From the NCBI RefSeq assembly GCF_020707215.1, contig NZ_JAJFET010000001.1, forward strand, positions 868,001 to 932,000: a DNA stretch of 64,000 nucleotides, written 5' to 3'. Position numbers and translations under genes: made by a program. The notes beneath the pieces were generated by a model. It made no database searches. It saw only the letters and a list, made by a program, of their open reading frames with translations, and was not told the origin of the DNA. This DNA is from Sphingomonas sp. PL-96. Lineage in GTDB: Bacteria > Pseudomonadota > Alphaproteobacteria > Sphingomonadales > Sphingomonadaceae. Shown here in pieces: positions 11,252 to 21,679 of the stretch (the stretch's first letter is position 1; each line of letters starts with the position of its first letter).

Positions 11252-12448
11252 GTGGCCGACGCCAAACCCATGCCCGCGCCCGAAGGAGCCACCGGCGTAC
11301 TCGTTCTGGCGTCCGGAGACGTGTTGTGGGGCCGCGGCTTCGGTGCCGAGGGCGCTGCCGTCGGTGAAGTCTGCTTCCACACCGCGATGACCGGGTACCA
11401 GGAAATCATGACCGATCCGTCCTTTGCCGGACAGATCATCACCTTCACCTTCCCGCACATCGGCAACGTCGGCGCTAACCCCGACGATATCGAGGCGAAC
11501 GATCCCCACGCGCTCGGCATGATCGTGCGCGAGGATCCGACCGCGCCCAGCAACTTCCGCTCGTCCGAGGCGCTGATCGCCTGGATGCGCAAGCACGGCC
11601 GCATCGGCCTGGCCGGCATCGACACGCGCGCGCTCACCCGCCGCATCCGTGTCGGCGGCGCCCCCAACGGCGTCATCGCCCATTCGCCCACCGGCGAGTT
11701 CGACATCGACGCGCTGCTCGAAAAGGCGCGCGGCTGGCCGGGGCTGGAGGGCATGGACCTCGCCAAGGACGTGAGCTGCGAGACGCACTACGGCTGGCAG
11801 GGCGGCATTTGGCGCCTGGGCGCCGGCTACGACACCAGCGAGAACCCGGCCGACGAAGCCCAGGCTCGCGCCGCGCAGGCCAGCGCCGCGCCGCACGTCG
11901 TCGCGATCGACTATGGTTCGAAGCGCAACATCTTCCGCAACCTGGTCCAGGCCGGCGCGCGCGTGTCTGTGCTGCCCGCCACCGCCACCTATGAAGAGGT
12001 GATGGCGCAGAACCCGGACGGCATCTTCCTGTCGAACGGCCCGGGCGATCCGGCCGCGACCGGCGAATATGCCGTGCCGGTGATCCGCCAGCTGCTCGAC
12101 ACCGGCAAGCCGCTGTTCGGCATCTGCCTCGGCCACCAGCTGCTCGGCCTTGCGGTGGGTGCCACCACGACCAAGATGTTCCAGGGCCACCGCGGCGCGA
12201 ACCATCCGGTCAAGCGACTGGAAGACGGCGCGGTCGAGATCACCTCGATGAACCACGGCTTCGCCGTCGAGCGCGACAGCCTCCCCGCCAACGTCCGCGA
12301 GACCCACGTCTCGCTGTTCGACGGCAGCAATGCCGGGCTGGAACTCACCGACAAGCCCGCATTCAGCGTCCAGTACCACCCCGAAGCCAGCCCCGGCCCG
12401 CAGGACAGTTTTTATCTGTTCGAGCGGTTTGTGGGGATGTTGCGGTGA
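11252..12448 (+). CDS. carA: Carbamoyl-phosphate synthase small subunit
   Basis: CarA (398 residues) releases ammonia from glutamine for carbamoyl-phosphate synthesis, feeding arginine and pyrimidines. The N-terminal domain has GEVCFHTAMTGYQEIMTDPS. The C-terminal class I amidotransferase has the nucleophile Cys292 in FGICLGHQLLG and the His376/Glu378 pair in QYHPEASPGP. The start is a GTG, supported by AGGAGG at 11237-11242. Its stop overlaps the next small gene by four bases (GTGA), indicating translational coupling in a carA-orf-carB operon. Confidence 0.97.
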   Translation: MADAKPMPAPEGATGVLVLASGDVLWGRGFGAEGAAVGEVCFHTAMTGYQEIMTDPSFAGQIITFTFPHIGNVGANPDDIEANDPHALGMIVREDPTAPSNFRSSEALIAWMRKHGRIGLAGIDTRALTRRIRVGGAPNGVIAHSPTGEFDIDALLEKARGWPGLEGMDLAKDVSCETHYGWQGGIWRLGAGYDTSENPADEAQARAAQASAAPHVVAIDYGSKRNIFRNLVQAGARVSVLPATATYEEVMAQNPDGIFLSNGPGDPAATGEYAVPVIRQLLDTGKPLFGICLGHQLLGLAVGATTTKMFQGHRGANHPVKRLEDGAVEITSMNHGFAVERDSLPANVRETHVSLFDGSNAGLELTDKPAFSVQYHPEASPGPQDSFYLFERFVGMLR

Positions 12449-12731
12449 CATCCGTCGCTGCCCTCCTACTCCTGCATGTTGCGGTCTCGTCCGCGCCTCA
12501 AACAGGTCAGGCAGCGCTGTCGCAGAAGCAGTTGGACGGCATGACTGATGCGTGTCGTGCGCCGCGTGGCTGGCTGAGGCACAAGGGAGGAGACGAAATC
12601 CGCTTCCTTCCTGATCCGGATGCCGAATACGACAAAGTAGATTGCGTGCTGAAGCAGCTCCGCGAGAGCCGCATCCCGATGAAGCTCGGCTTCATCGGGA
12701 ATGAAGCGCCGCCCGAGACAGAGAAGAAATA

Positions 12732-12732
<1 letters not shown>
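12445..12732 (+). CDS. Small exported hypothetical protein between carA and carB
   Basis: This gene encodes 95 residues from a GTG that overlaps the carA stop by four bases; its TAA overlaps the carB ATG by one base (TAATG). The first ~20 residues ([13 protein letters not shown]) look like a signal peptide. The rest has two cysteines (in [13 protein letters not shown] and [12 protein letters not shown]) that could form a disulfide after export, and a conserved-looking [11 protein letters not shown] near the end. I do not recognise the family. Both junctions are tight, so it must be translated with CarA and CarB, yet an exported protein has no obvious part in carbamoyl phosphate synthesis. Confidence 0.8.
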
Positions 12733-16064
<3,332 letters not shown>

Positions 16065-16145
16065 TCCCCAGAACAATGACAGACGCGTGCGGGCGGACCA
16101 TCCGGGTCCGCTCGCGGCAGGGGATGTGAACGAAGGACCGCAACG

Positions 16146-16622
16146 ATGGCGACCGTCGACAAGATGCCGATGCTCCAGGAGGGCTATGAAAAGCTCATCC
16201 AGGACCTGAAGCGTCTCAAAGAAGAACGGCCGCAGATCGTGGATGCGATCGAGGAAGCGCGGGCGCACGGCGATCTTTCGGAAAACGCCGAATACCACGC
16301 TGCCAAGGAGCGCCAGGGCCAGGTCGAGGCGTCGATCGCGGACATCGAGGACAAGCTCAGCCGCGCGCAGGTGATCGACCCGCGTGACCTGTCGGGCGAC
16401 AAGATCGTGTTCGGCGCCACCGTCACGCTGCTCGACGATGACGACAAGCCGGTGAAGTACCAGATCGTCGGCCAGACCGAGGCCGATGCCAAGACCGGCC
16501 GCATCTCGTACAACTCGCCGCTCGGCCGTGCGCTGATCGGCCGGAAGGTCGAGGACGAGATCGAAGTGTCGGTGCCGGCCGGCGACCGTTATTATGTCGT
16601 GTCGAAGATCGAGTTCATCTGA
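16146..16622 (+). CDS. greA: Transcription elongation factor GreA
   Basis: GreA (158 residues) stimulates cleavage of backtracked RNA in stalled RNA polymerase. The N-terminal coiled coil has [19 protein letters not shown] and the acidic tip [15 protein letters not shown]. The C-terminal FKBP-like domain ends in [23 protein letters not shown] precedes the ATG. The length is that of GreA rather than GreB. It lies directly behind carB, an arrangement seen in many alphaproteobacteria. Confidence 0.97.
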   Translation: MATVDKMPMLQEGYEKLIQDLKRLKEERPQIVDAIEEARAHGDLSENAEYHAAKERQGQVEASIADIEDKLSRAQVIDPRDLSGDKIVFGATVTLLDDDDKPVKYQIVGQTEADAKTGRISYNSPLGRALIGRKVEDEIEVSVPAGDRYYVVSKIEFI

Positions 16623-16694
16623 TCCGGATGCCGGCGCGCGGAAACGCTCGCCGGCGCGTGCGTTCCCCGGCGGCACCGCCAGGAAGGAAAACGC

Positions 16695-17657
16695 ATGGGA
16701 TTGCTGGTCGACGGGATCTGGCACGACCGCTGGTATGACACCGGCAAGACGGGCGGGCGGTTCGAACGCTCCAAGAGCCAGTTCCGCAACTGGGTGACGC
16801 CCGACGGCGCGCCCGGTCCGACCGGTGACGGCGGCTTTGCGGCAGAGCCGGGCCGCTATCACCTCTATGTCAGCCTCGCCTGTCCCTGGGCGCACCGGAC
16901 GCTGATCGCGCGCCGGTTGAAGGGGCTGGAGGAACTGGTCCCGATCTCCACCGTCCACTGGCTGATGCAGGAGAACGGGTGGACCTTTGCCGCCGGTCCC
17001 TGCGCCACCGGCGATCCGATCCACGGCGCCGACTATCTCCACCAGGTCTATACCGCAGCTGACCCCGGCTATAGCGGCCGGGTGACCGTGCCGGTGCTGT
17101 GGGACAAGCAGCGCGGCACCATCGTCAGCAACGAGTCCGCCGACATCCTGCGCATGTTCGGCAGCGCGTTCGATGGCGTAGGCGCGTGCGAGGGCGACTT
17201 TTATCCGGAGCCGCTGCGTGCGGAGATCGATGCGCTCAACGAGCGCATCTACCATGACGTCAACAACGGCGTGTACCGCGCCGGCTTTGCGACCACGCAG
17301 GAAGCCTATGAGGAAGCCGTCGTGCCGCTGTTCGCAGCGCTCGACGAGCTGGAAACGCGCCTCGGGCAGGGGCGCTATCTGTTCGGCGACACGCTGACCG
17401 AGGCCGACATTCGCCTGTTCACGACCCTGATCCGCTTCGATCCCGTGTATCATGGCCACTTCAAGTGCAACCTGCGCCGGATCGCCGATTATCCCGCGCT
17501 CTCCCGCTTCGTGCGCGACGTCTACCACTTGCCGGGCGTGGCCGAGACGACCAACTTCGACCACATCAAGCGGCACTATTACCAGAGCCACGCCACCATC
17601 AACCCGACCGGCATCGTCCCCGTCGGACCGGACATGACCCTGGAGCTCGGCGCATGA
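16695..17657 (+). CDS. Glutathionyl-hydroquinone reductase (Xi-class GST)
   Basis: The 320-residue protein matches the YqjG/PcpF type of glutathione transferase, which removes glutathione from S-glutathionyl-hydroquinones. The catalytic Cys63 lies in SLACPWAHRTLIARRLKG. HWLMQENGWTF and VPVLWDKQRGTIVSNESADI are characteristic of the Xi class, and the C-terminal helical domain has LFGDTLTEADIRLFTTLIRF. GGAAGGAAAA precedes the ATG. Its last four bases overlap the pirin gene, so the two are probably co-translated. Confidence 0.93.
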   Translation: MGLLVDGIWHDRWYDTGKTGGRFERSKSQFRNWVTPDGAPGPTGDGGFAAEPGRYHLYVSLACPWAHRTLIARRLKGLEELVPISTVHWLMQENGWTFAAGPCATGDPIHGADYLHQVYTAADPGYSGRVTVPVLWDKQRGTIVSNESADILRMFGSAFDGVGACEGDFYPEPLRAEIDALNERIYHDVNNGVYRAGFATTQEAYEEAVVPLFAALDELETRLGQGRYLFGDTLTEADIRLFTTLIRFDPVYHGHFKCNLRRIADYPALSRFVRDVYHLPGVAETTNFDHIKRHYYQSHATINPTGIVPVGPDMTLELGA

Positions 17658-18520
17658 CCGACCGCAGCCTGGTCGCCGCGCACGCTGCACAGCGCGACGA
17701 CATCGCCGACCTCGTCACCCGTCGTCCGCTGCCCGGACCGGGGCTGCCGCAGATCGATCCGTTCCTGTTCCTTAACCACCATGGCCCGCAGACCTATCCG
17801 CCCGGCAACCACGGGCTGCCGTTCGGCCCGCACCCGCATCGTGGGTTTGAAACGGTGACCTTCATCCTGGAGGGGAGCCTCGCCCACCACGACACCGGCG
17901 GTCACGCCTATGTGGTGGATGCAGGCGGCGTGCAGTGGATGACGGCCGGCTCGGGTCTCATCCACGCCGAACTCTCCCCGCCCGAGTTCAAGCGCGATGG
18001 CGGCCCGATGGAGATCCTGCAGCTGTGGGTGAACCTGCCGTCGCGCCTGAAGATGACGGCGCCGCGCTACACCGGTGTCCAGGCGGATGCGATCGCGGTG
18101 CTGCCGCTGAACGGGGGCAGCGAGTTGCGCCTGATTTCCGGCAGCTTCGCCGATGCGCAGGGACCCGTCGAGTCGCTGACCGGCGTCTTTATGTCCGTCG
18201 TGGCGCTCACGCCCGGCGCCGAAGTCCGACTGCCGGCACCCGCCGCCCGCAGCGTCTTCCTCTACGCGGTTCGAGGTGACGTCACGATCGCGGGCAAGCC
18301 GCTCCCGCAATGGCACTTGGCCGAGATCGCTCATGACGGCGACACGCTCGCGCTCGCCAGCGACTCCGGCGCGCTGCTTCTGTTCGGCCATGCCGATCCG
18401 ATCGCCGAGCCGGTGGTCGCCCACGGGCCTTTCGTGATGACCACCCGCGAAGAGATCGTGCAGGCGATCCAAGACTATCAGGCCGGTGGCTTCGGCGATC
18501 CCGCCGGCCTACGCCTCTAG
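17654..18520 (+). CDS. Pirin family protein
   Basis: This bicupin of 288 residues has the pirin N-terminal signature PFLFLNHHGPQTYPPGNHG, then GPHPHRGFETVTFILEG and GSGLIHAELSP. These supply the three His and one Glu metal ligands. Bacterial pirins are iron or other metal-binding proteins, and some have quercetin dioxygenase activity; the true substrate here is unknown. The start at 17654 overlaps the stop of the preceding transferase gene (ATGA). The next gene starts ten bases after its stop, so the three form a likely operon. Confidence 0.92.
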   Translation: MTDRSLVAAHAAQRDDIADLVTRRPLPGPGLPQIDPFLFLNHHGPQTYPPGNHGLPFGPHPHRGFETVTFILEGSLAHHDTGGHAYVVDAGGVQWMTAGSGLIHAELSPPEFKRDGGPMEILQLWVNLPSRLKMTAPRYTGVQADAIAVLPLNGGSELRLISGSFADAQGPVESLTGVFMSVVALTPGAEVRLPAPAARSVFLYAVRGDVTIAGKPLPQWHLAEIAHDGDTLALASDSGALLLFGHADPIAEPVVAHGPFVMTTREEIVQAIQDYQAGGFGDPAGLRL

Positions 18521-18530
18521 GGAGAACCGC

Positions 18531-19541
18531 ATGCGCGTCGCGGTGTTCAGCACCAAGGCCTATGACCGCCGCTTCCTGGAAGCCGCCAACGCGCGCTTCG
18601 GCCACAGCCTCAGCTTCTTCGAAGCCCGCCTCGATGAACAAACCGCCGTGCTGGCCGAGGGGCATGATGCGGTCTGCGTCTTCGTCAACGATCGCATCGA
18701 CCGTGTGGTGCTGGAGGCGCTGGCAAGGGCCGGCATCCGCACCGTGGCGCTGCGATGCGCCGGCTACAACAACGTCGACCTGCGCGCCGCCGACGCGCTT
18801 GGGCTCACAGTCGTGCGCGTGCCCGCCTATTCGCCGCATGCCGTGTCGGAGTTCACGGTCGCGCTGCTGATGGCCCTGGATCGCAAGATCCATCGCGCCT
18901 GGGCGCGGGTACGGGAGAACAACTTCGCACTGGACGGGCTGATCGGCCGCAACATCCACGGGCGCACGGTCGGCGTAATCGGCACCGGCCGCATCGGCGC
19001 CCTGGTCGCGCGCGCCTTCCGCCTAGGCTTCGGCTGCGAGCTATTGGCCAGCGACGTCACCCGCGATCCGGAGCTGGAGGCGATCGGCGTGCGCTATGTC
19101 GAGCCCGCCGAGCTGCTGCGCCAGGTCCATATCGTTAGCCTCCATTGCCCGCTCACGCCCGATACGCGCCACATTGTCGACGCCGCCGCGATCGAGGCAG
19201 CGCGCCCAGGCCTGATCGTCGTCAACACCAGCCGCGGCGGCCTGATCGACACCGGCGCGCTGATCGAAGGGCTCAAGTCCCGCAAGGTCGGTGGCGTCGC
19301 CCTCGACGTGTACGAGCAGGAGGCCGACCTGTTCTTCGAGGATCTCTCCAGCGAGATCATTCAGGACGACGTCTTTCAGCGGCTGCTGACCTTTCCCAAC
19401 GTTCTGGTCACCGGCCACCAGGCATTCCTCACCGAAGAAGCGCTGGACGCCATTGCTACGACCACGCTCGACAGCCTCGCCCGCGCCGAAGCGGGCGAGC
19501 CGCTGCCGCTGCGCCTGAGCGCGGAAGGCGTGCGGGGGTGA
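18531..19541 (+). CDS. 2-hydroxyacid dehydrogenase (D-lactate dehydrogenase type)
   Basis: The 336-residue enzyme is of the LdhA/D-isomer-specific 2-hydroxyacid dehydrogenase family, reducing pyruvate or a related 2-oxoacid with NADH. The N-terminal MRVAVFSTKAYDRRFLE is typical of LdhA. The Rossmann motif is VGVIGTGRIGALVARAF. Catalytic residues lie in NTSRGGLIDT (Arg) and VTGHQAFLTEEAL (His). The ATG at 18531 has GGGAGAA upstream; an in-frame upstream ATG at 18486 lies inside pirin and is less likely. Substrate specificity cannot be read. Confidence 0.92.
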   Translation: MRVAVFSTKAYDRRFLEAANARFGHSLSFFEARLDEQTAVLAEGHDAVCVFVNDRIDRVVLEALARAGIRTVALRCAGYNNVDLRAADALGLTVVRVPAYSPHAVSEFTVALLMALDRKIHRAWARVRENNFALDGLIGRNIHGRTVGVIGTGRIGALVARAFRLGFGCELLASDVTRDPELEAIGVRYVEPAELLRQVHIVSLHCPLTPDTRHIVDAAAIEAARPGLIVVNTSRGGLIDTGALIEGLKSRKVGGVALDVYEQEADLFFEDLSSEIIQDDVFQRLLTFPNVLVTGHQAFLTEEALDAIATTTLDSLARAEAGEPLPLRLSAEGVRG

Positions 19542-19552
19542 AAGCGTTGGTG

Positions 19553-19740
19553 TGAGGGGCATCCCCGATCGCCACGCCCCCGTGCTCCTGCGAAAGCAAG
19601 GGCCCGGAGCCACGAACGCCAACGCTTGTGACCCTGGACCGCGGCCTGCGCCGGGGTGCGGTGTGGGGAGGCGACCACTGCCTTCAACCTCAAACCCGTG
19701 TACCGCGGCGAGGGCCAGAGTCACGTGCGCAGACGCCAAG
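19553..19740. repeat. Degenerate sphingomonad-type intergenic repeat
   Basis: The sequence after the dehydrogenase carries CCGTGCTCCTGCGAAAGCAAG, a TTGTGACCCTGGACC stretch and GGCCTGCGCCGGGGTGCGG. The last contains the short inverted repeat CCGG-CCTGCG-CCGG. Such modules resemble the dispersed palindromic intergenic units common in sphingomonad genomes. This copy looks decayed, because the expected second arm is not intact. Identification is by pattern memory only. Confidence 0.4.
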
Positions 19741-19795
19741 ACCCTCTGACTGTCAGCGGTTCCTCAGCGCGTACCACCCGCACAGGACAGCGCAC

Positions 19796-20035
19796 CTATG
19801 CGCCATCCTCCTCGTCCTGCTTCCTTGTACAGGCAGCATGGCATGCGCCCGGGCATTGATTGTCGGGCCGCGGTCGCTCGCCACCCAGCGGGATCTCCAC
19901 CACGCCGCCGTGGCACAGTGGCACCACCAGCACCCGCGCCGGCAACGCACCCGCCGGCACCGCCAGCATCAGCGCGCTCGTCGCCGACAGCGCGGCGCAG
20001 GCAAGGCGCGTCAGGGGTGGGGCGCTGGTCAGCAT
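19796..20035 (-). CDS. Small exported Cys-containing hypothetical protein (79 aa)
   Basis: The minus strand between the dehydrogenase and ompW encodes MLTSAPPLTRLACAALSATS followed by a hydrophobic signal-like segment ending at PAGALPA. A short mature part holds VLVVPLCHGGVVEIPLGG and a C-terminal CPGACHAACTRKQDEE. The four mature cysteines could form disulfides or bind metal after export. This layout recalls small Cys-tail proteins common in sphingomonads, but I know no function. The start is chosen to give the signal peptide directly after Met; longer in-frame starts exist. Confidence 0.6.
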   Translation of the reverse strand: MLTSAPPLTRLACAALSATSALMLAVPAGALPARVLVVPLCHGGVVEIPLGGERPRPDNQCPGACHAACTRKQDEEDGA

Positions 20036-20094
20036 CGCCCCACCGTAATGCCCCCGGTCGCCCGCGCCCACGTTGACGCCGCGCAAACACCGTT

Positions 20095-20108
20095 TTGGGC
20101 TGGATCAA
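20095..20108. promoter_or_regulatory. FNR-like half-conserved site upstream of ompW
   Basis: TTGGGCTGGATCAA matches the FNR/CRP-family consensus TTGAT-N4-ATCAA fully in the right half and in three of five positions on the left. It lies 58 bases before the ompW start. ompW genes are often oxygen-regulated, and this window contains an FNR-family regulator, so the site is plausible but imperfect. Confidence 0.35.
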
Positions 20109-20165
20109 AGCTGGCAGGCGCGGGTGCTCCTATCCCTCTCTCACCCAATTTGAAGGAGACGGGGG

Positions 20166-20855
20166 ATGAACATGACGATGAAGGGCGCGATCCTCGCCGC
20201 TCTTGCAGCCAGCGTGGCGGCGACGCCTGCGGCAGCCCAGGACACCGGCCGCGTCGGCATCGCGGCGGGCGACGTTCTGGTTCGTCTGCGCGGGATCATG
20301 GTTGCGCCGAACGAGGACTCGGGCAGCGTGCTCCCTGGCTTCCCGGGCGAAAAGGTCAGCGTCAACAACAGCTTCATGCCCGAAGTTGATGTTACTTATA
20401 TGGCGACGGACAACATCGGTTTCGAGCTGATCGCGTCGACAACCAAGCACAAGGCATCGGGTCGGACCGGCACCACCGGATCGCTCGGCAAGCTCGCCAG
20501 CACCTGGGTGCTCCCGCCGACGCTGACGGCGCAATATCACTTCAACCCGACTGGACCTGTACGTCCCTATGTCGGGGCGGGCGTCAACTACACCGTCTTC
20601 TGGAACGAGGATGCGTCGGACTCGCTGGAAGCTGCTGTCGGTCGCACCCGCGTCAAGATGGACGACAGCTTCGGCTGGGCCGCACAGGCGGGCATCGACA
20701 TCGATCTCACGCCCAAGGTCTTCCTGAACCTGGACGTGAAGTACATCGACATCGATACCACCGCCAAGCTCTACACCACCGCCGCCGGCCGCCAGACCGT
20801 CGACCTCGGCATCGACCCGCTGGTGTTCGGCGTCGGCATCGGTACCCGCTTCTAA
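20166..20855 (+). CDS. ompW: OmpW family outer-membrane protein
   Basis: The 229-residue protein has a signal peptide cleaved near TPAAAQ-D. It then shows OmpW features: DVLVRLRGIMVAPNE, the strand YMATDNIGFELIASTTKHK, YHFNPTGPVRPYVGAGVNYT, DSFGWAAQAGIDIDL, and a terminal GVGIGTRF with the aromatic last residue needed for barrel insertion. OmpW forms a small eight-stranded barrel thought to pass hydrophobic compounds. GGAGACGGGGG precedes the ATG. Possible FNR-type control is noted separately. Confidence 0.94.
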   Translation: MNMTMKGAILAALAASVAATPAAAQDTGRVGIAAGDVLVRLRGIMVAPNEDSGSVLPGFPGEKVSVNNSFMPEVDVTYMATDNIGFELIASTTKHKASGRTGTTGSLGKLASTWVLPPTLTAQYHFNPTGPVRPYVGAGVNYTVFWNEDASDSLEAAVGRTRVKMDDSFGWAAQAGIDIDLTPKVFLNLDVKYIDIDTTAKLYTTAAGRQTVDLGIDPLVFGVGIGTRF

Positions 20856-20890
20856 GCGCTTTCTCCGGACGCGGGAGCAGCCCCGCTCCA

Positions 20891-20929
20891 CCGCCTCAAC
20901 CGACTGTCTCGTACAGGACGGAGAGGCGG
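20891..20929 (+). terminator. Imperfect hairpin after ompW
   Basis: CCGCCTC pairs with GAGGCGG across a loop that contains an inner CTGT/ACAG stem. It lies 35 bases past the ompW stop and between convergent genes. No clear T tract follows. Confidence 0.35.
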
Positions 20930-20980
20930 CGGGGCGGTGCCTTTCGCGTCGGCCAGCCGGCTCCGGGTACCGCGTCGGCG

Positions 20981-21409
20981 CTAGCGGAGCGGGAGCCGCG
21001 GGGAATAATCGGCGAGCGTCATGAACACGCTGTCGATCTTCGTCACCAGCGGGCCGGCAGCCTCCGACTTGGCGACCACGGCGCGCCATTCGGGATCGCT
21101 GCCAAAGGCCTTCCAGCTGGCCTCGCGCGCCTCCTGGCTCGGATAGGCCAGCACATAGATCACCCGCCCTTCCGGCGCGTCCTTGGTAGGCTGCTCGTTC
21201 CAATAGGCCACATTGTGCATGCCGTGCCTGGCAAAGAGCTCGAGCGTATGTTCGCGAAAGCGGGCGTTGAGGGCGGCGAGCTTGCCCGGCGCGGGATAAT
21301 AGGTCCGCAGCTCATAAACGGCGGTCTTCGGATCGAGCGCGGCGTGCTGCGCGATCGAAGGGCTGGCGATTGCAACGGCGACGGAACAGGCAGCGAGCAT
21401 GAAGCGCAT
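20981..21409 (-). CDS. Exported NIPSNAP family protein
   Basis: The 142-residue product starts with a signal peptide (MRFMLAACSVAVAIASPSIA). The mature part has the NIPSNAP pattern: VYELRTYYPAPGKLAALNAR, FARHGMHNVAYWNEQ, and VLAYPSQEAREASWKAFGSD. The family adopts a dimeric ferredoxin-like fold and its bacterial function is unknown. GGGGAG lies upstream of ATG 21409; an upstream in-frame ATG at 21442 would disrupt the signal peptide. It follows ccoS by 75 bases on the same strand but does not look like part of the oxidase set. Confidence 0.88.
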   Translation of the reverse strand: MRFMLAACSVAVAIASPSIAQHAALDPKTAVYELRTYYPAPGKLAALNARFREHTLELFARHGMHNVAYWNEQPTKDAPEGRVIYVLAYPSQEAREASWKAFGSDPEWRAVVAKSEAAGPLVTKIDSVFMTLADYSPRLPLR

Positions 21410-21484
21410 GATAGTCTCCCCGAGCAGGTACGGGGCGATCATAGGCGGCCTGGAGGTTTCCGCGCTACTTCGATGATCCTGGGT

Positions 21485-21679
21485 TCAGCCTTTTGGTGAT
21501 TTGCCGAGGTCGGGCGCTTCTTCGGCAGGCGTCACGGGTGCTTCGTCGTCGATCAGCACGCGCATCGCCGCGCCGTCCATGTCCTCGAACTGGCCTGACT
21601 TCACGGACCAGAAGAAGGCACCGAGACCCGCGAGGCCCAGCAACAGCGCAATCGGGATCAGCACGGCCAGGCCGTTCAT
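21485..21679 (-). CDS. ccoS: cbb3 oxidase assembly protein CcoS
   Basis: This is a 64-residue single-span membrane protein. It starts MNGLAVLIPIALLLGLAGLG and continues AFFWSVKSGQFEDMDGAAMR, the FWxxxxGQFxDxxG pattern that defines CcoS/FixS. It is needed for cofactor loading of cbb3 oxidase. Its ATG overlaps the ccoI stop by four bases, so it is translationally coupled as the last gene of the cco cluster. Confidence 0.93.
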   Translation of the reverse strand: MNGLAVLIPIALLLGLAGLGAFFWSVKSGQFEDMDGAAMRVLIDDEAPVTPAEEAPDLGKSPKG

